Assembly (NCBI RefSeq): GCF_001984195.1
Contig: NZ_MTQN01000009.1
Span: 806,001 to 870,000, forward strand
Direction: 5' to 3'
Origin: Kribbella sp. ALI-6-A
Lineage (GTDB): Bacteria; Actinomycetota; Actinomycetes; Propionibacteriales; Kribbellaceae
Length of the DNA: 64,000 nucleotides
This document shows positions 42,141 to 50,901 of this stretch, piece after piece. Both the position numbers and the translations under genes were made by a program. Under the pieces are notes generated by a model. The model saw only the letters and a list, made by a program, of their open reading frames with translations. It was not told the DNA's origin and searched no databases. Position 1 is the first letter of the stretch. Every line of letters starts with the position of its first letter.

Positions 42141-44153
42141 GACCCGGAGCGGACCGGGGAGCTTCTTCGTGCCGCGAGCCGACGACGCTTCCTTGAGCGC
42201 CCGGGCGAGGCCGGAACCGTAGGCCCTCGGCGTACGGACCACCGCGCGTACGGTTTCGTCGTCGACGTCGACCGGGCCGAGAACCTCCAGGCCGGCTGCC
42301 GCGTCCACCAGATCGCGGACTCGCGCGACCATGTCCGCGACCGCGTCCGAGGACCCGACGAGCTCGGCCAGTTTCGCGGCCGGGGCCAGGCGGGCGGCTC
42401 GGCGTTCCTCCAGCTCGCGGGTCGCGTAACCCTCGGGGCTCCAGCGGACGACGGCCTGCAGCGGCATCGCCGACGGTTCGCCGACCAGAATCACCTTGCC
42501 GCCCTCGCGGGCCGGACGCACCATTGCCGCCGCGTTGAACCAGCGCCGGACCGCCTCCTCTGGCGCGCGCAAGTCCTGCCGGGCGAGCAGCAGCCAGGTG
42601 TCGAGCAGCAGCGCGGCCGCGTACCCGCCGTCGGCGATCGGCTCGGCTCCTGGTGTCGTGACGATCAACGCCGGCGTCCCGGGGATCTCGTCGAGCATGC
42701 TGTCGCCGCCCGACGTACGGACGAGAACGCCTGGGAACGCTCTCCCGAGTTCCTCCGCCGTTCGGCGGGCGCCGACGACGGCCGCGCGCATCCTCGTGTC
42801 GCCGCACTCCGGGCAGCGGTGATCGGTCGCGGGCCGGCCGCACACGCTGCAGCTCGGCGGCCCGGCCGAGCCGGTACGCCGCAGTGAACCGCCGCACGTC
42901 GTACACCGCGACGGCGTACGGCACGTCTGACAGACCAGGCTCGGCAGATACCCGGCGCGCGGCACCTGGACCAGCACCGGACCGGTCTTCAACCCGTCGC
43001 GCGCGATCTCGAACGCCTGGTGCGGCAACCGTGCCGCTCGCGCGGCCGGGTCGCGCGCGAGATCGCGATCCGACTCCCCCGCGATGTGTACGGCAGGAGC
43101 GGCGGCGCGCGTGACCGACCGATCGGCGATGAGCTCGGCGGCCCAGCCGGACTCGAGCAACGCGGCGGTCTCGGCGGAGCGCGCGAACCCGCCGAGCAGC
43201 GCGGCGCACTGCTGGCGATGGGCACGCAGCAGCAGGACCTCGCGGGCGTGCGGGTAGGGCGCGCGCGGCTCGGCGTAGGAGTCGTCGCCGTCGTCCCACA
43301 GCGCGACCAGGCCGAGGTCGGCGACCGGCGCGAACGCCGCCGCGCGCGTGCCGATCACGACGCGCGTGCAACCGCGCAGCGCGGAGAGGAACGCGCGATA
43401 TCTGGCGGTGGGACCGAGGTCGGCCGAGAGAGTCACGAAGTTGTCGGGCCCGAGGACTGTCGCACAGGCCTTGGCGAGTCGCTCCAGATCGCGGGCGTCG
43501 GGGGCGAGCAGCAGAGCGCCACGGCCGGTCGACGCGCAGACCGCGGCGGCTTGGGCGAAGGCGAGGGCCCAGTCGGCACCCGGTACGGCGGTCCAGATCG
43601 CGCGAGGTGCTTCGGTACGGCGTACTGCGTCGAGGAAGTTTTCGGCCTGCGGGTACGGCGACCACTCGGACCGGGACGTCGACTCGACCGGCCGGATCGG
43701 CTGGCCGCAGCGCAGGGTCTCGGCCTCGACCTTCGCCAGGCGCGGTGGGACGGCGAGGCGGGTCACGTCGGCGAAGACGCCCGCGTACCGGTCGGCGACG
43801 GCGCGGCACAGGTCGGCGACCTCGGGCGTGAGCACCTGCTCGGGCGAGACCACCTTGCGCAGGCGCGCGAGCTTGCCGTCGTGCTCGGACGACGCGAGCC
43901 GGTCGAGCACGAACCCGTCGAGGTCCTTGCCGGCGAAGCGCACCTTCACCCTGGTCCCGGGCTGCGCCGCCTCGGCGAGGTCGTCGGGCACGAGGTAGTC
44001 GAACGGGCGGTCCAGATGCGGCAGCGACACGTCGACCGCGACCCGGGCGACGGGCAGCACGTCGGTGATCCCGGCCGGCTCCTTGGTCCGCGAGCGCCGG
44101 ACGGTCTCGCGCAGCAAGGTCAGCTGCTCAGGACTCTCCCCGTTCGGTGCCAC
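42114..44153 (-). CDS. priA: Primosomal protein N' (PriA), helicase-inactive actinobacterial type
   Basis: 679 residues. The 3'-DNA-binding N-terminal domain (VAVDVSLPHLDRPFDYLVP, GTRVKVRFAGKDLDGFVL) is followed by a helicase-like core. The Walker A segment reads AVPGADWALAF, without the GKT lysine, and the DEAH box is LWDDGDD, so ATP-driven unwinding is not expected. Four C-x-x-C pairs (CQTC, CTTC, CSVC, CPEC) keep the zinc sites used for primosome assembly. This loss is usual for actinobacterial PriA. It acts at restarting replication forks. It follows metK on the same strand beyond a strong terminator. Confidence 0.93.
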   Translation of the reverse strand: MAPNGESPEQLTLLRETVRRSRTKEPAGITDVLPVARVAVDVSLPHLDRPFDYLVPDDLAEAAQPGTRVKVRFAGKDLDGFVLDRLASSEHDGKLARLRKVVSPEQVLTPEVADLCRAVADRYAGVFADVTRLAVPPRLAKVEAETLRCGQPIRPVESTSRSEWSPYPQAENFLDAVRRTEAPRAIWTAVPGADWALAFAQAAAVCASTGRGALLLAPDARDLERLAKACATVLGPDNFVTLSADLGPTARYRAFLSALRGCTRVVIGTRAAAFAPVADLGLVALWDDGDDSYAEPRAPYPHAREVLLLRAHRQQCAALLGGFARSAETAALLESGWAAELIADRSVTRAAAPAVHIAGESDRDLARDPAARAARLPHQAFEIARDGLKTGPVLVQVPRAGYLPSLVCQTCRTPSRCTTCGGSLRRTGSAGPPSCSVCGRPATDHRCPECGDTRMRAAVVGARRTAEELGRAFPGVLVRTSGGDSMLDEIPGTPALIVTTPGAEPIADGGYAAALLLDTWLLLARQDLRAPEEAVRRWFNAAAMVRPAREGGKVILVGEPSAMPLQAVVRWSPEGYATRELEERRAARLAPAAKLAELVGSSDAVADMVARVRDLVDAAAGLEVLGPVDVDDETVRAVVRTPRAYGSGLARALKEASSARGTKKLPGPLRVQVDPASFG

Positions 44154-44208
44154 TCGGGAACTCTAGTCCGATCGCCGGACAACCCGCCGCAGGCCTGTGG
44201 ACAACACG

Positions 44209-44254
44209 ACGACGAACGCCCGCACCCCTGGCCTGGGGTGCGGGCGTTCGTCGT
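44209..44254. terminator. metK terminator
   Basis: A perfect 20-bp stem (44209-44228 with 44235-44254) closes a 6-base loop, the strongest hairpin in the window. It begins just after the metK stop and lies about 55 bases before the priA start, so it ends metK transcription and separates it from priA. Confidence 0.9.
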
Positions 44255-44259
44255 ACGGC

Positions 44260-45453
44260 TTACTTCGCGACAGCGGCCTTCAGTGCGTCGACGCGGTCGG
44301 TGCGCTCCCAGGTGAAGTCGTCGCCGGTGCGGCCGAAGTGGCCGTTGGCGGCGGTCTGGGTGTAGATCGGGCGGAGCAGGTCCAGGTCGCGGATGATCGC
44401 GGCCGGGCGCAGGTCGAAGACCTCGAGCACCGCGGCGGTGATCTGGTCGACCGGCACGGTCTCGGTGCCGAAGGTGTCGACGTAGAAGCCGACCGGGGCC
44501 GCCTTGCCGATCGCGTACGCGACCTGGCACTCGGCGCGGGCCGCGAGGCCGGCGGCGACGATGTTCTTCGCCACCCAGCGCATCGCGTACGCCGCGGAGC
44601 GGTCGACCTTGGACGGGTCCTTGCCGGAGAACGCGCCGCCACCGTGGCGGGCCATGCCGCCGTAGGTGTCGATGATGATCTTGCGGCCGGTCAGACCGGC
44701 GTCGCCCATCGGGCCACCGATCTCGAAGCGGCCGGTCGGGTTCACCAGCAGCTTGTAGTCGGTCGAGTCGATCTCGAACTGCTCGAGGATCGGGTCGACG
44801 ACGTGCTTCTTCACGTCCGGGGTCAGCATCGAGTCGAGGCTGATGTCGGCGGCGTGCTGGCTGGAGACCACGACGGTGTCGATCCGGACGGCCTTGTCAC
44901 CGTCGTACTCGACCGTGACCTGGGTCTTGCCGTCGGGACGCAGGTAGGCCATCGTGCCGTCCTTGCGGACCTCGGACAGCCGCTCGGACAGCCGGTGCGC
45001 GATCGTGATCGGCAGCGGCATGAGCTCCGGGGTCTCGTTCGACGCGTAGCCGAACATCAGGCCCTGGTCGCCGGCGCCCTGCAGGTCCAGCTCGTCGGAG
45101 GAGTCGTCGGCGCGCTTCTCGTAGGCGGTGTTGACGCCCTGCGCGATGTCGGGCGACTGGCTGCCGATCGCGACCTGCACGCCGCAGGACGCGCCGTCGA
45201 AGCCCTTCAGCGACGAGTCGTAACCGATCTCGAGGATCCGGTTGCGGACGATCCCGGGGATGTCCACGTACGCCGACGTGGTGACCTCGCCGGCCACGAC
45301 CACCAGTCCGGTCGTGATCAGGGTCTCCACCGCGACGCGGCTCTTCGGGTCCTCGGCCAGGAGGGCGTCGAGGATGGAGTCGCTGATCTGGTCAGCGATC
45401 TTGTCCGGGTGACCTTCCGTCACCGACTCGGACGTGAAAAGGCGCCGTGCCAC
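44260..45453 (-). CDS. metK: S-adenosylmethionine synthetase
   Basis: 397 residues, normal family length. Signature motifs: [20 protein letters not shown], the hexapeptide region [12 protein letters not shown], and the P-loop-like [19 protein letters not shown]. It joins methionine and ATP to make S-adenosylmethionine in the cytosol. The start is GTG 45453, preceded by GAGGGAG. A -10-like CATACT on the minus strand (complement of 45538-45543) gives a leader of about 80 bases. No known SAM riboswitch could be folded by eye. In related genomes it directly follows coaBC; here 9.6 kb of accessory genes intervene. Confidence 0.97.
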   Translation of the reverse strand: MARRLFTSESVTEGHPDKIADQISDSILDALLAEDPKSRVAVETLITTGLVVVAGEVTTSAYVDIPGIVRNRILEIGYDSSLKGFDGASCGVQVAIGSQSPDIAQGVNTAYEKRADDSSDELDLQGAGDQGLMFGYASNETPELMPLPITIAHRLSERLSEVRKDGTMAYLRPDGKTQVTVEYDGDKAVRIDTVVVSSQHAADISLDSMLTPDVKKHVVDPILEQFEIDSTDYKLLVNPTGRFEIGGPMGDAGLTGRKIIIDTYGGMARHGGGAFSGKDPSKVDRSAAYAMRWVAKNIVAAGLAARAECQVAYAIGKAAPVGFYVDTFGTETVPVDQITAAVLEVFDLRPAAIIRDLDLLRPIYTQTAANGHFGRTGDDFTWERTDRVDALKAAVAK

Positions 45454-45652
45454 GGTTCTCCCTCAGGTTTGCTGGTGTCCACACGGCGAGGCCGTCGCCC
45501 CGCCCCACACGCACCGCCTCGGGCGATGCACCTCGGCAGTATGCCAGCACTTCGGGCCGGGTGCCGTGCCGGACACCTGTTTCGTCCGCTTGATGGGACT
45601 GCCGTCTTGCATCGTGGGCACGCCTGCGCTTGCGAGCGTGTTTCCGGCCTGC
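45454..45652. other. metK leader and intergenic region
   Basis: About 200 bases lie between the metK start and the end of the HxlR gene. A minus-strand -10 candidate CATACT (complement of 45538-45543) would give an 80-base GC-rich leader with GAGGGAG before the GTG. I could not fold a recognised SAM riboswitch in it. Confidence 0.4.
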
Positions 45653-45991
45653 TCATCGACTGGTTTCGGCAGCCCAACGCTCGGACCAGGCGAGCAAGGG
45701 CTTGAGTGAGCGGGACAGATCGCGGCCGATCGCGGTCAACTGGTGCGCCTTCGACTCGTCCTGCCACAGCAGCCCGGCGTCCCGCAGTTCGGCCAGCCGC
45801 GCACTCAGGACCGTCGGCGACACGTCGTCGCACCGCTCCTGCAGTGCGCGGAAGCCGACCGGTCCGTCCCGCAATTCCCAGAGCACGCGTAGCGCCCAGC
45901 GCCGGCCGAGCAGGTCGAACGCCGCCATGATCGGCCGCCCGGTCCGCGATCCGCGCACCGGCCGCCCAGGCACGGGAGTACCAGTCGCCAT
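45653..45991 (-). CDS. HxlR-family transcriptional regulator
   Basis: 112 residues, the usual HxlR length. The winged helix carries FDLLGRRWALRVLWELRDGPVGFRALQ, then SPTVLSARLAELRDAGLL and the wing ending in YQLT-like HQLTAIGRDL. These regulators often sense quinones, aldehydes or oxidants. The conserved N-terminal Cys is missing, although a Cys is present at CDDVSP. It is divergent from a carboxymuconolactone-decarboxylase-family gene, with a 46-bp dyad between them that both proteins' promoters must share. Confidence 0.9.
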   Translation of the reverse strand: MATGTPVPGRPVRGSRTGRPIMAAFDLLGRRWALRVLWELRDGPVGFRALQERCDDVSPTVLSARLAELRDAGLLWQDESKAHQLTAIGRDLSRSLKPLLAWSERWAAETSR

Positions 45992-46020
45992 CGTCGACCT
46001 CCTTCACCCACTTCGGTCTT

Positions 46021-46066
46021 GCGCTATCGAATCAGTAGCAGCATAGTGCTACGTATTCCATAGCGC
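46021..46066. promoter_or_regulatory. 46-bp nested dyad operator
   Basis: Outer arms GCGCTATCGAAT (46021-46032) and ATTCCATAGCGC (46055-46066) match at 11 of 12 positions. Inner arms GTAGCA (46035-46040) and TGCTAC (46047-46052) match perfectly. Both pairs share the same centre (46043.5). The block fills the gap between the HxlR and CMD starts, so it should be the HxlR operator, with room for two dimers. Confidence 0.75.
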
Positions 46067-46080
46067 TCCCAGGAGGTGGG

Positions 46081-46641
46081 ATGTCAGCGCGGGTGCCACC
46101 GGTCGAACCGCCTTATCCGGAACGGATCCAGAACCTGCTCGGCAAGCTGATGCCGGCCGATGCGCCGTACGAGCCGTTGCTGTTGTTCCGCGTACTGGCC
46201 CTTCATCCGGAGTTGGCGGAGCGGATGCGGCCGATGGCCTCCGGCCTGCTGAACAAAGGGCTGCTGTCCGCACGCGACCGGGAGCTCGCGATCAGCCGGA
46301 TCACGGCGCGGGCCGGCGCCGAGTACGAGTGGGGTGTGCACGTCGTCGTGTTCGGGCCGGCGGTCGGACTGGATCGAGAGGTCTTCGATGCCGTTGCCGC
46401 CAGGGACGTCTGGCCCGATCCGGTGCTTCTGACAGCGGTGGACGAGCTGCACGACGAGGCCACCTGGAGTGCGGCCACGTGGTCGGCCTTGCGGGACCGG
46501 TACGACGACGCGCAGGTGATCGAACTGCTGCTCCTGGTCGGCTGGTATCGAACCTTGTCGACGGTGATCAACGCGCTCGAGATCCCGCTGGAGAGCTGGG
46601 GAGCGCGCTCTACGGCGTTCAGGCGTGCGGGCCGACGGTGA
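46081..46641 (+). CDS. Carboxymuconolactone decarboxylase (AhpD-like) family protein
   Basis: 186 residues of the CMD/AhpD helical fold. The core shows LSARDRELAISRITARAGAEYEWGVHV and, near the C-terminus, LLLVGWYRTLSTVINAL. The AhpD C-x-x-C is absent; the site reads EYEWGVH, as in the non-thiol CMD subgroup. The reaction is unknown, perhaps a lactone decarboxylase or a detoxifying step. ATG 46081 has an excellent AGGAGG ribosome site. It is controlled from the divergent HxlR operator. The 3' end overlaps the convergent AlkZ-like gene by 23 bases. Confidence 0.87.
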   Translation: MSARVPPVEPPYPERIQNLLGKLMPADAPYEPLLLFRVLALHPELAERMRPMASGLLNKGLLSARDRELAISRITARAGAEYEWGVHVVVFGPAVGLDREVFDAVAARDVWPDPVLLTAVDELHDEATWSAATWSALRDRYDDAQVIELLLLVGWYRTLSTVINALEIPLESWGARSTAFRRAGRR

Positions 46642-47761
46642 TCTTGTCGATGGTGAGAGTGGGCCGGGCACCGAGGATGGCGCCGAGGCGTTCGGCCTCG
46701 TCGTCGAGGGCGCGGAGCTGGGCGGGCTTCAGCCGGCGGAGCGGCTCGACGGTGAGCTGAAGTTTGCGGCCCGACAGGCGTTGGTGCCACACCCCCGCGA
46801 CGACTCCGTCCACCAAGAGGACCGGGTAGTTGCCGGCCTGGCCGCCGGCGAGTGCGCGGGTCGAGGCCTCGCCGGGAAAGACCAGCTCGCGCGGATGGCT
46901 CCCGACGGCGTACGCGTCGAAGTACGGAAGCAGCCGTACGCCGCGGACCGGTTCGTCCGGGAAGTCGGTGTCGCCCTCGGCGAGCCACGCGGGCCCGCCG
47001 TCCAGTTCCACCTGCTCGAGGCCGTTCTGCTGGAAGAGCTTCGTGATGAAAGCGGGCGACGTACTGAGCCACTTCGCGAACTGCTGCGGGGTGGCCGGAC
47101 CGTAGGAGTGGAGATAGCGCCGCAGAAGTTCGGAGAGCGCTTCCTCGCCGTTCTGGGGCTCGAAGGGCGGAGCGAAGCGATGCGGGTTCGCGTACGTCGT
47201 CTTGCGGCCGCGGTTCGGGCCGTAGCAGAGCACGCCGGCGGACGCGGCCAACGGGATCGCCTGACGCCAGCGCGGCCAGTAGCCCTGGAACGCGGGCATC
47301 ACCGGTTCGCCGGCCCACGCACCGGTCCGGGCAACGACCTCGTCGGTCAGCTCGTCGGCAGTGAGATCCGTGTCGGAGAGCGCTCCCCCGATGGCCTCGA
47401 CGACCTCGGCCGTCTGCTCCGCCGTCATCCGCATCTCCGGCGTCGCCAGTGCTCCCGAGCGCGGCAACGCGGAGAGCGCTCCCGTCCACAGCGGCAGGTC
47501 CTCGGTCGGCAGCAGATGCACGGTCCCGCGCGGGCCGAAGGTCTTCACCAGGGAGCGCTCTTCCCACAGCGCCCGTTGGACCTCGGCCCGCGTCGCCTTC
47601 GCCAACCGCAGCGCCACCGACACCTCGCCGGCCGACAGCACCTGCGCATGAGCCCCACACATCGCCCGTACGACGTCCGCCGCGCTGGTCGCCGTACTGG
47701 CGTGCAGGTGGTGCCGTCGCATCCGTCGCGCGACCACGGCCGGCCAGGACAGTGAGTTCAT
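46619..47761 (-). CDS. HTH_42 (AlkZ/YcaQ-like) winged-helix DNA glycosylase candidate
   Basis: 380 residues of the winged-helix HTH_42 superfamily. Tandem wHTH elements run from residue 1 (WPAVVARRMRRHHL) through GEEALSELLRRYLHSYGPATPQQFAKWLS, and a beta-rich C-terminus (LPYFDAYAVGSHPRELVFPG, VDGVVAGVWHQRLSGRKL) follows. AlkZ-type catalytic residues lie in a short Q-x-Q or H-x-Q motif after the first helices; here AHAQ gives His38-Ala39-Gln40. The family excises bulky alkylated or crosslinked bases, often for self-protection against a genotoxin. No biosynthetic genes for a toxin are in the window. Confidence 0.82.
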   Translation of the reverse strand: MNSLSWPAVVARRMRRHHLHASTATSAADVVRAMCGAHAQVLSAGEVSVALRLAKATRAEVQRALWEERSLVKTFGPRGTVHLLPTEDLPLWTGALSALPRSGALATPEMRMTAEQTAEVVEAIGGALSDTDLTADELTDEVVARTGAWAGEPVMPAFQGYWPRWRQAIPLAASAGVLCYGPNRGRKTTYANPHRFAPPFEPQNGEEALSELLRRYLHSYGPATPQQFAKWLSTSPAFITKLFQQNGLEQVELDGGPAWLAEGDTDFPDEPVRGVRLLPYFDAYAVGSHPRELVFPGEASTRALAGGQAGNYPVLLVDGVVAGVWHQRLSGRKLQLTVEPLRRLKPAQLRALDDEAERLGAILGARPTLTIDKITVGPHA

Positions 47762-47818
47762 GACCGTCAGGCTAGAAGCAGCAGCGGTCAGCTTCTGGCC
47801 TTTGCTACTTCGGGCCTG

Positions 47819-48826
47819 TCACTGGAACAGGCCGCTGTACGCGTTGAGCGCGGGCTGACCACCGAGGTGCGCGTAGAGCACGTTCGAGTCCTTCGGGATG
47901 TCGCCACTGCGGACCAGGTCGATCAGTCCGGCCATCGACTTCCCCTCGTAGACCGGATCGATGATCATCGCCTCCAGCCGTCCACTCAGCCGGATCGCGT
48001 CCATCGTGGACTCCACCGGAATCCCGTATTCGTCGCCGGCCCACCCTTCCAGCACGGTGATCTCGTCGTCCCGCAACTCCCGGCCGAGTCCGATCAGCTC
48101 GGCGGTCGCGTGCGCGATCTTCGCCACCTGGGCCCGGGTCTCCGCGAGCTTGGCCGAAGCGTCGATGCCGAGCACCCGACGCGGCCGGCCCTGGCCCGCG
48201 AAGCCGGCGATCATGCCCGCCTGGGTGCTGCCGGTCACGCTGCACACCACGATCGTGTCGAAGAAGACCCCGAGCTCGTCCTCCTGCCGCCGGACTTCGT
48301 CGGCCCAGTTGGCGAAGCCGAGTCCGCCGAGTGGATGGTCGGAAGCACCCGCCGGGATCGCGTACGGCGTACCGCCTGATGCGCGCACGTCGTCGAGCGC
48401 CTGCTGCCAGCTCTCCTTGAATCCGATCCCGAACCCGGCCCGGACCAGCCGCACGTCGGCGCCCATGATCCGCGACAGCAGGATGTTGCCGACCTTGTCG
48501 TTCACCGGATCCGGCCAGTCGACCCAACTCTCCTGCACCAGCACGGCCCTCAGCCCCGCCTTCGCAGCCGCGGCAGCGACCTGACGCGTGTGGTTCGACT
48601 GCACTCCCCCGATGCTGACGAGCGTGTCCGCGCCCTGCGCCAGCGCGTCCGGCAGCAGGTACTCCAGCTTCCGCGTCTTGTTGCCCCCGAACGCCAGGCC
48701 GCTGTTCACGTCCTCCCGCTTCGCCCAGATCCGCGCGCCCCCGAGGTGCGCGGACAACCGGTCGAGCGGATGCACGGGACTCGGCCCGAACAGCAGCGGA
48801 TACCGCTCGAAATCACCGATGGGCAT
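47819..48826 (-). CDS. acdS: 1-Aminocyclopropane-1-carboxylate deaminase (AcdS type)
   Basis: 335 residues of the PLP beta family. ACC deaminase hallmarks: [20 protein letters not shown] with PLP Lys50, GGVQSN with Ser77, [44 protein letters not shown] and [16 protein letters not shown]. The fit is much closer to AcdS than to D-cysteine desulfhydrase. It converts ACC, the plant ethylene precursor, to 2-oxobutyrate and ammonia, a trait of root-associated bacteria. ATG 48826 is chosen. The frame is open to an ATG at 48859, but that codon lies in a palindromic operator. Confidence 0.9.
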   Translation of the reverse strand: MPIGDFERYPLLFGPSPVHPLDRLSAHLGGARIWAKREDVNSGLAFGGNKTRKLEYLLPDALAQGADTLVSIGGVQSNHTRQVAAAAAKAGLRAVLVQESWVDWPDPVNDKVGNILLSRIMGADVRLVRAGFGIGFKESWQQALDDVRASGGTPYAIPAGASDHPLGGLGFANWADEVRRQEDELGVFFDTIVVCSVTGSTQAGMIAGFAGQGRPRRVLGIDASAKLAETRAQVAKIAHATAELIGLGRELRDDEITVLEGWAGDEYGIPVESTMDAIRLSGRLEAMIIDPVYEGKSMAGLIDLVRSGDIPKDSNVLYAHLGGQPALNAYSGLFQ

Positions 48827-48858
48827 GCACGACTCCAAACCTCGCCAGACAACTGACA

Positions 48859-48872
48859 TGCAATATATTGCA
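48859..48872. promoter_or_regulatory. Perfect palindromic operator upstream of acdS
   Basis: TGCAATATATTGCA is a perfect 14-bp palindrome in an otherwise GC-rich gap, 33 bases before the acdS start. It contains a TATATT that could serve as the -10. The pattern suits a GntR- or Lrp-type dimer; Lrp-like AcdR controls acdS in other bacteria. No such gene is adjacent, so a regulator from elsewhere would act here. Confidence 0.75.
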
Positions 48873-48898
48873 CATCGCCACCATCGTCCAGTCAGGTC

Positions 48899-49828
48899 TC
48901 AGGAGTGAGCGTCCGCCACCGCGCCAGCGGCCAAGCGCACCCGCTCGACAAGTTCCGTCGGCGCCATGACCACCGCGGCACCACCCTGAGCCAGTACCGC
49001 CGCACAAGCTTCCTCGGCATTCTCAAGATCCGTCTCCACCACAAACCACCCGTCCCCGTCGGCGAGCACCGGAGCCGTCGCCCGGAACCGCCGCAACGCA
49101 CCCTCCCGCGCCCGCACGACGATCGGGTACGACGGCATCGACTCCCGGAACAACCGCTGGGCCTCCGCCCAGTACTTCGGCAGCTCGAACCCGCTCGGCC
49201 GCGTGAACCCCTCGTCGGTCAGCAGCGCCGAACCCACCCGACCCAACCGGTACGTGCGCAGCGCGCCGTCCGGCCGAGCCGCGACGAGGTACCAGGTCCG
49301 GGACTTCGCGACCAGCCCGAGCGGCGCGACGATGAACGGCTCGGCCGGGTTCCGATACGTGATGGCGATCCGCCGCTCCTCCCAGATGGCCTGCCGGCAC
49401 AGGTCGAGCCAGCGCGGCACCTCCCGGCGGTCCTCCCAGCCGGCGTGGTCGATCAGCAGCCGCTGACGCGCGAACTCCGCGTCCCGCCGGGCCGGCTCGG
49501 GCAGCGCCGCGATCAGCTTGGCGATCGCCTGGTCGCTCGACGCGTCGAGGCCGAGATCGGCGAGCACGTGCGCGGTCGCGGTCACGAACACCGACATCAC
49601 CTCGGACGGCGTGAGCCCGGTGAGCCGAGTCCGGTAGTCGGGAAGCAGCGTCCAGCCGCCGCCCCGGCCGCGTACCGAGTAGACCGGCACGCCGGCCAGG
49701 CTCAGCGCATCGAGATCGCGCTGAACCGTCCGCGGCGAGACCTCCAGGTGCCGGGCGAGTTGGGCGACCGTCGCCTGGCCGTGGGTCTGCAGGTACAGCA
49801 GGAGCCGGAGCAATCGTTCGGCACGCAT
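48899..49828 (-). CDS. WYL-domain regulator (YafY/PafC type)
   Basis: 309 residues from ATG 49828. An N-terminal HTH_11 winged helix (RLLRLLLYLQTHGQATVAQLARHLEVSPRTVQRDLDAL in outline) precedes a WYL domain with ERRIAITYR, GLVAKSRTWYLVAARPDGALRTYRLGRV, and a C-terminal WCX extension. WYL domains bind ligands such as nucleic acids or small molecules. It is divergent from the ABC exporter genes with a dyad between them, so those genes are the likely target. It precedes acdS on the same strand by about 70 bases. Confidence 0.88.
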   Translation of the reverse strand: MRAERLLRLLLYLQTHGQATVAQLARHLEVSPRTVQRDLDALSLAGVPVYSVRGRGGGWTLLPDYRTRLTGLTPSEVMSVFVTATAHVLADLGLDASSDQAIAKLIAALPEPARRDAEFARQRLLIDHAGWEDRREVPRWLDLCRQAIWEERRIAITYRNPAEPFIVAPLGLVAKSRTWYLVAARPDGALRTYRLGRVGSALLTDEGFTRPSGFELPKYWAEAQRLFRESMPSYPIVVRAREGALRRFRATAPVLADGDGWFVVETDLENAEEACAAVLAQGGAAVVMAPTELVERVRLAAGAVADAHS

Positions 49829-49843
49829 GCCTCGACTATTCCA

Positions 49844-49874
49844 GGAAAACAAGCCAGCCGATGACGTGTTTTCC
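49844..49874. promoter_or_regulatory. Dyad between WYL regulator and ABC exporter
   Basis: GGAAAACA (49844-49851) and TGTTTTCC (49867-49874) form a perfect 8-bp inverted repeat with a 15-base spacer. The A/T-rich arms stand out. Half-sites two helical turns apart fit a dimer of the WYL protein encoded to the left. Confidence 0.65.
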
Positions 49875-49920
49875 TCCTACGGTCGCCCGGACAGCAATCG
49901 ACCTGGTGGGAGACGTTCTG

Positions 49921-50901
49921 GTGACAGCCGTCGTGGTGGAAGACCTGTGCATGACATACCGGGCGCCGGTGCGCGAATCGGGGTGGAAGGCGACGCTGGG
50001 CTCGGTGTTCAACCGGCAGTACCGCGACGTCCCCGCCGTACAGCACGTCTCGTTCGCCCTGCGCCCTGGCGAGGTGGTCGGTTTCATCGGTCCGAACGGC
50101 GCCGGCAAGACGACCACGATGAAGATCCTCTCCGGGTTGCTGCACGCCACCTCCGGACAGGTCCGGGTGCTCGGCCACTCCCCCTGGCAGCGCCGCTCGG
50201 ACTTCCTGCGCCGCATCGCCTTCATTCGCGGCAGCCAACCGGTGGGCGGCTCCCAGGAACTCACCGTGCTCGACACCCTGCGGTACCAGCGGCTGCTGTA
50301 CGAAGTGCCGCCGGCCGAGTTCCAGCAGAACCTCGACGAACTGACCGCCTTGCTCGAACTCGGCGAACTGCTCCCCCGCCAACTGAGAGCCCTGAGCCTT
50401 GGCGAGAAGATGCGGGCCGGACTGGCCCTGTCGCTGGTCTACCGGCCGGAGGTGATGTTCCTCGACGAGCCGACCCTCGGCCTGGACGTCACCGGCGCGA
50501 CCACGATGCGCCGCTTCGTCGCCCAGTACGCCGAACGCACCGGCGCGACCGTGCTGCTGACCAGTCACTACATGGCGGACGTCGCGACGCTGTGCCCACG
50601 ACTCGTGCTGATCGACAAGGGCAGGATCCAGTACGACGGGAAGCTCGACGAGCTCGCCGCGAAGCTCTCGCCGTACAAGCTCGTCCGGCTGACCGCGCCC
50701 GGCGCCGACGAGCGGCGGCTGCGCGAGGCCGGTGAGCTGGTCGAGTCCTCGGACGGGACCTGGGTGCTGCGCGTCCCCCGCGCGGACGTCGCCCGGACCA
50801 CCGCCCGGCTGCTCACCGAACTGGACGTCGCGGACCTCTCGGTCGAGGAAGCTCCGCTGGAAGCGGTCATCGACCAGGCGTACCGGGAGGGCGTCGGGTG
50901 A
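49921..50901 (+). CDS. ABC transporter ATP-binding protein
   Basis: 326 residues. Walker A GPNGAGKTTT, an extended Q-loop region (IRGSQPVGGSQELTVLDTLRYQ), signature SLGEKMRAGLA (the usual SGGQ reads SLGE), Walker B VMFLDEPTLGLD, and H loop LTSHYMADV. GTG 49921 follows GGGAG at eight bases. It is the energising subunit for two different permeases downstream, with overlapping GTGA and ATGA junctions. This ATPase plus two six-helix permeases resembles the viologen-exporter/DUF990-type systems. Probably regulated by the divergent WYL protein. Confidence 0.9.
   Translation: MTAVVVEDLCMTYRAPVRESGWKATLGSVFNRQYRDVPAVQHVSFALRPGEVVGFIGPNGAGKTTTMKILSGLLHATSGQVRVLGHSPWQRRSDFLRRIAFIRGSQPVGGSQELTVLDTLRYQRLLYEVPPAEFQQNLDELTALLELGELLPRQLRALSLGEKMRAGLALSLVYRPEVMFLDEPTLGLDVTGATTMRRFVAQYAERTGATVLLTSHYMADVATLCPRLVLIDKGRIQYDGKLDELAAKLSPYKLVRLTAPGADERRLREAGELVESSDGTWVLRVPRADVARTTARLLTELDVADLSVEEAPLEAVIDQAYREGVG

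Noticed and set aside
42114..44153. Active PriA helicase
   Set aside because: Walker A lysine and the DEAH box are both missing.
45454..45652. SAM riboswitch upstream of metK
   Set aside because: No SAM-I, SAM-II or SAM-IV core could be recognised; the leader is short and GC-rich.
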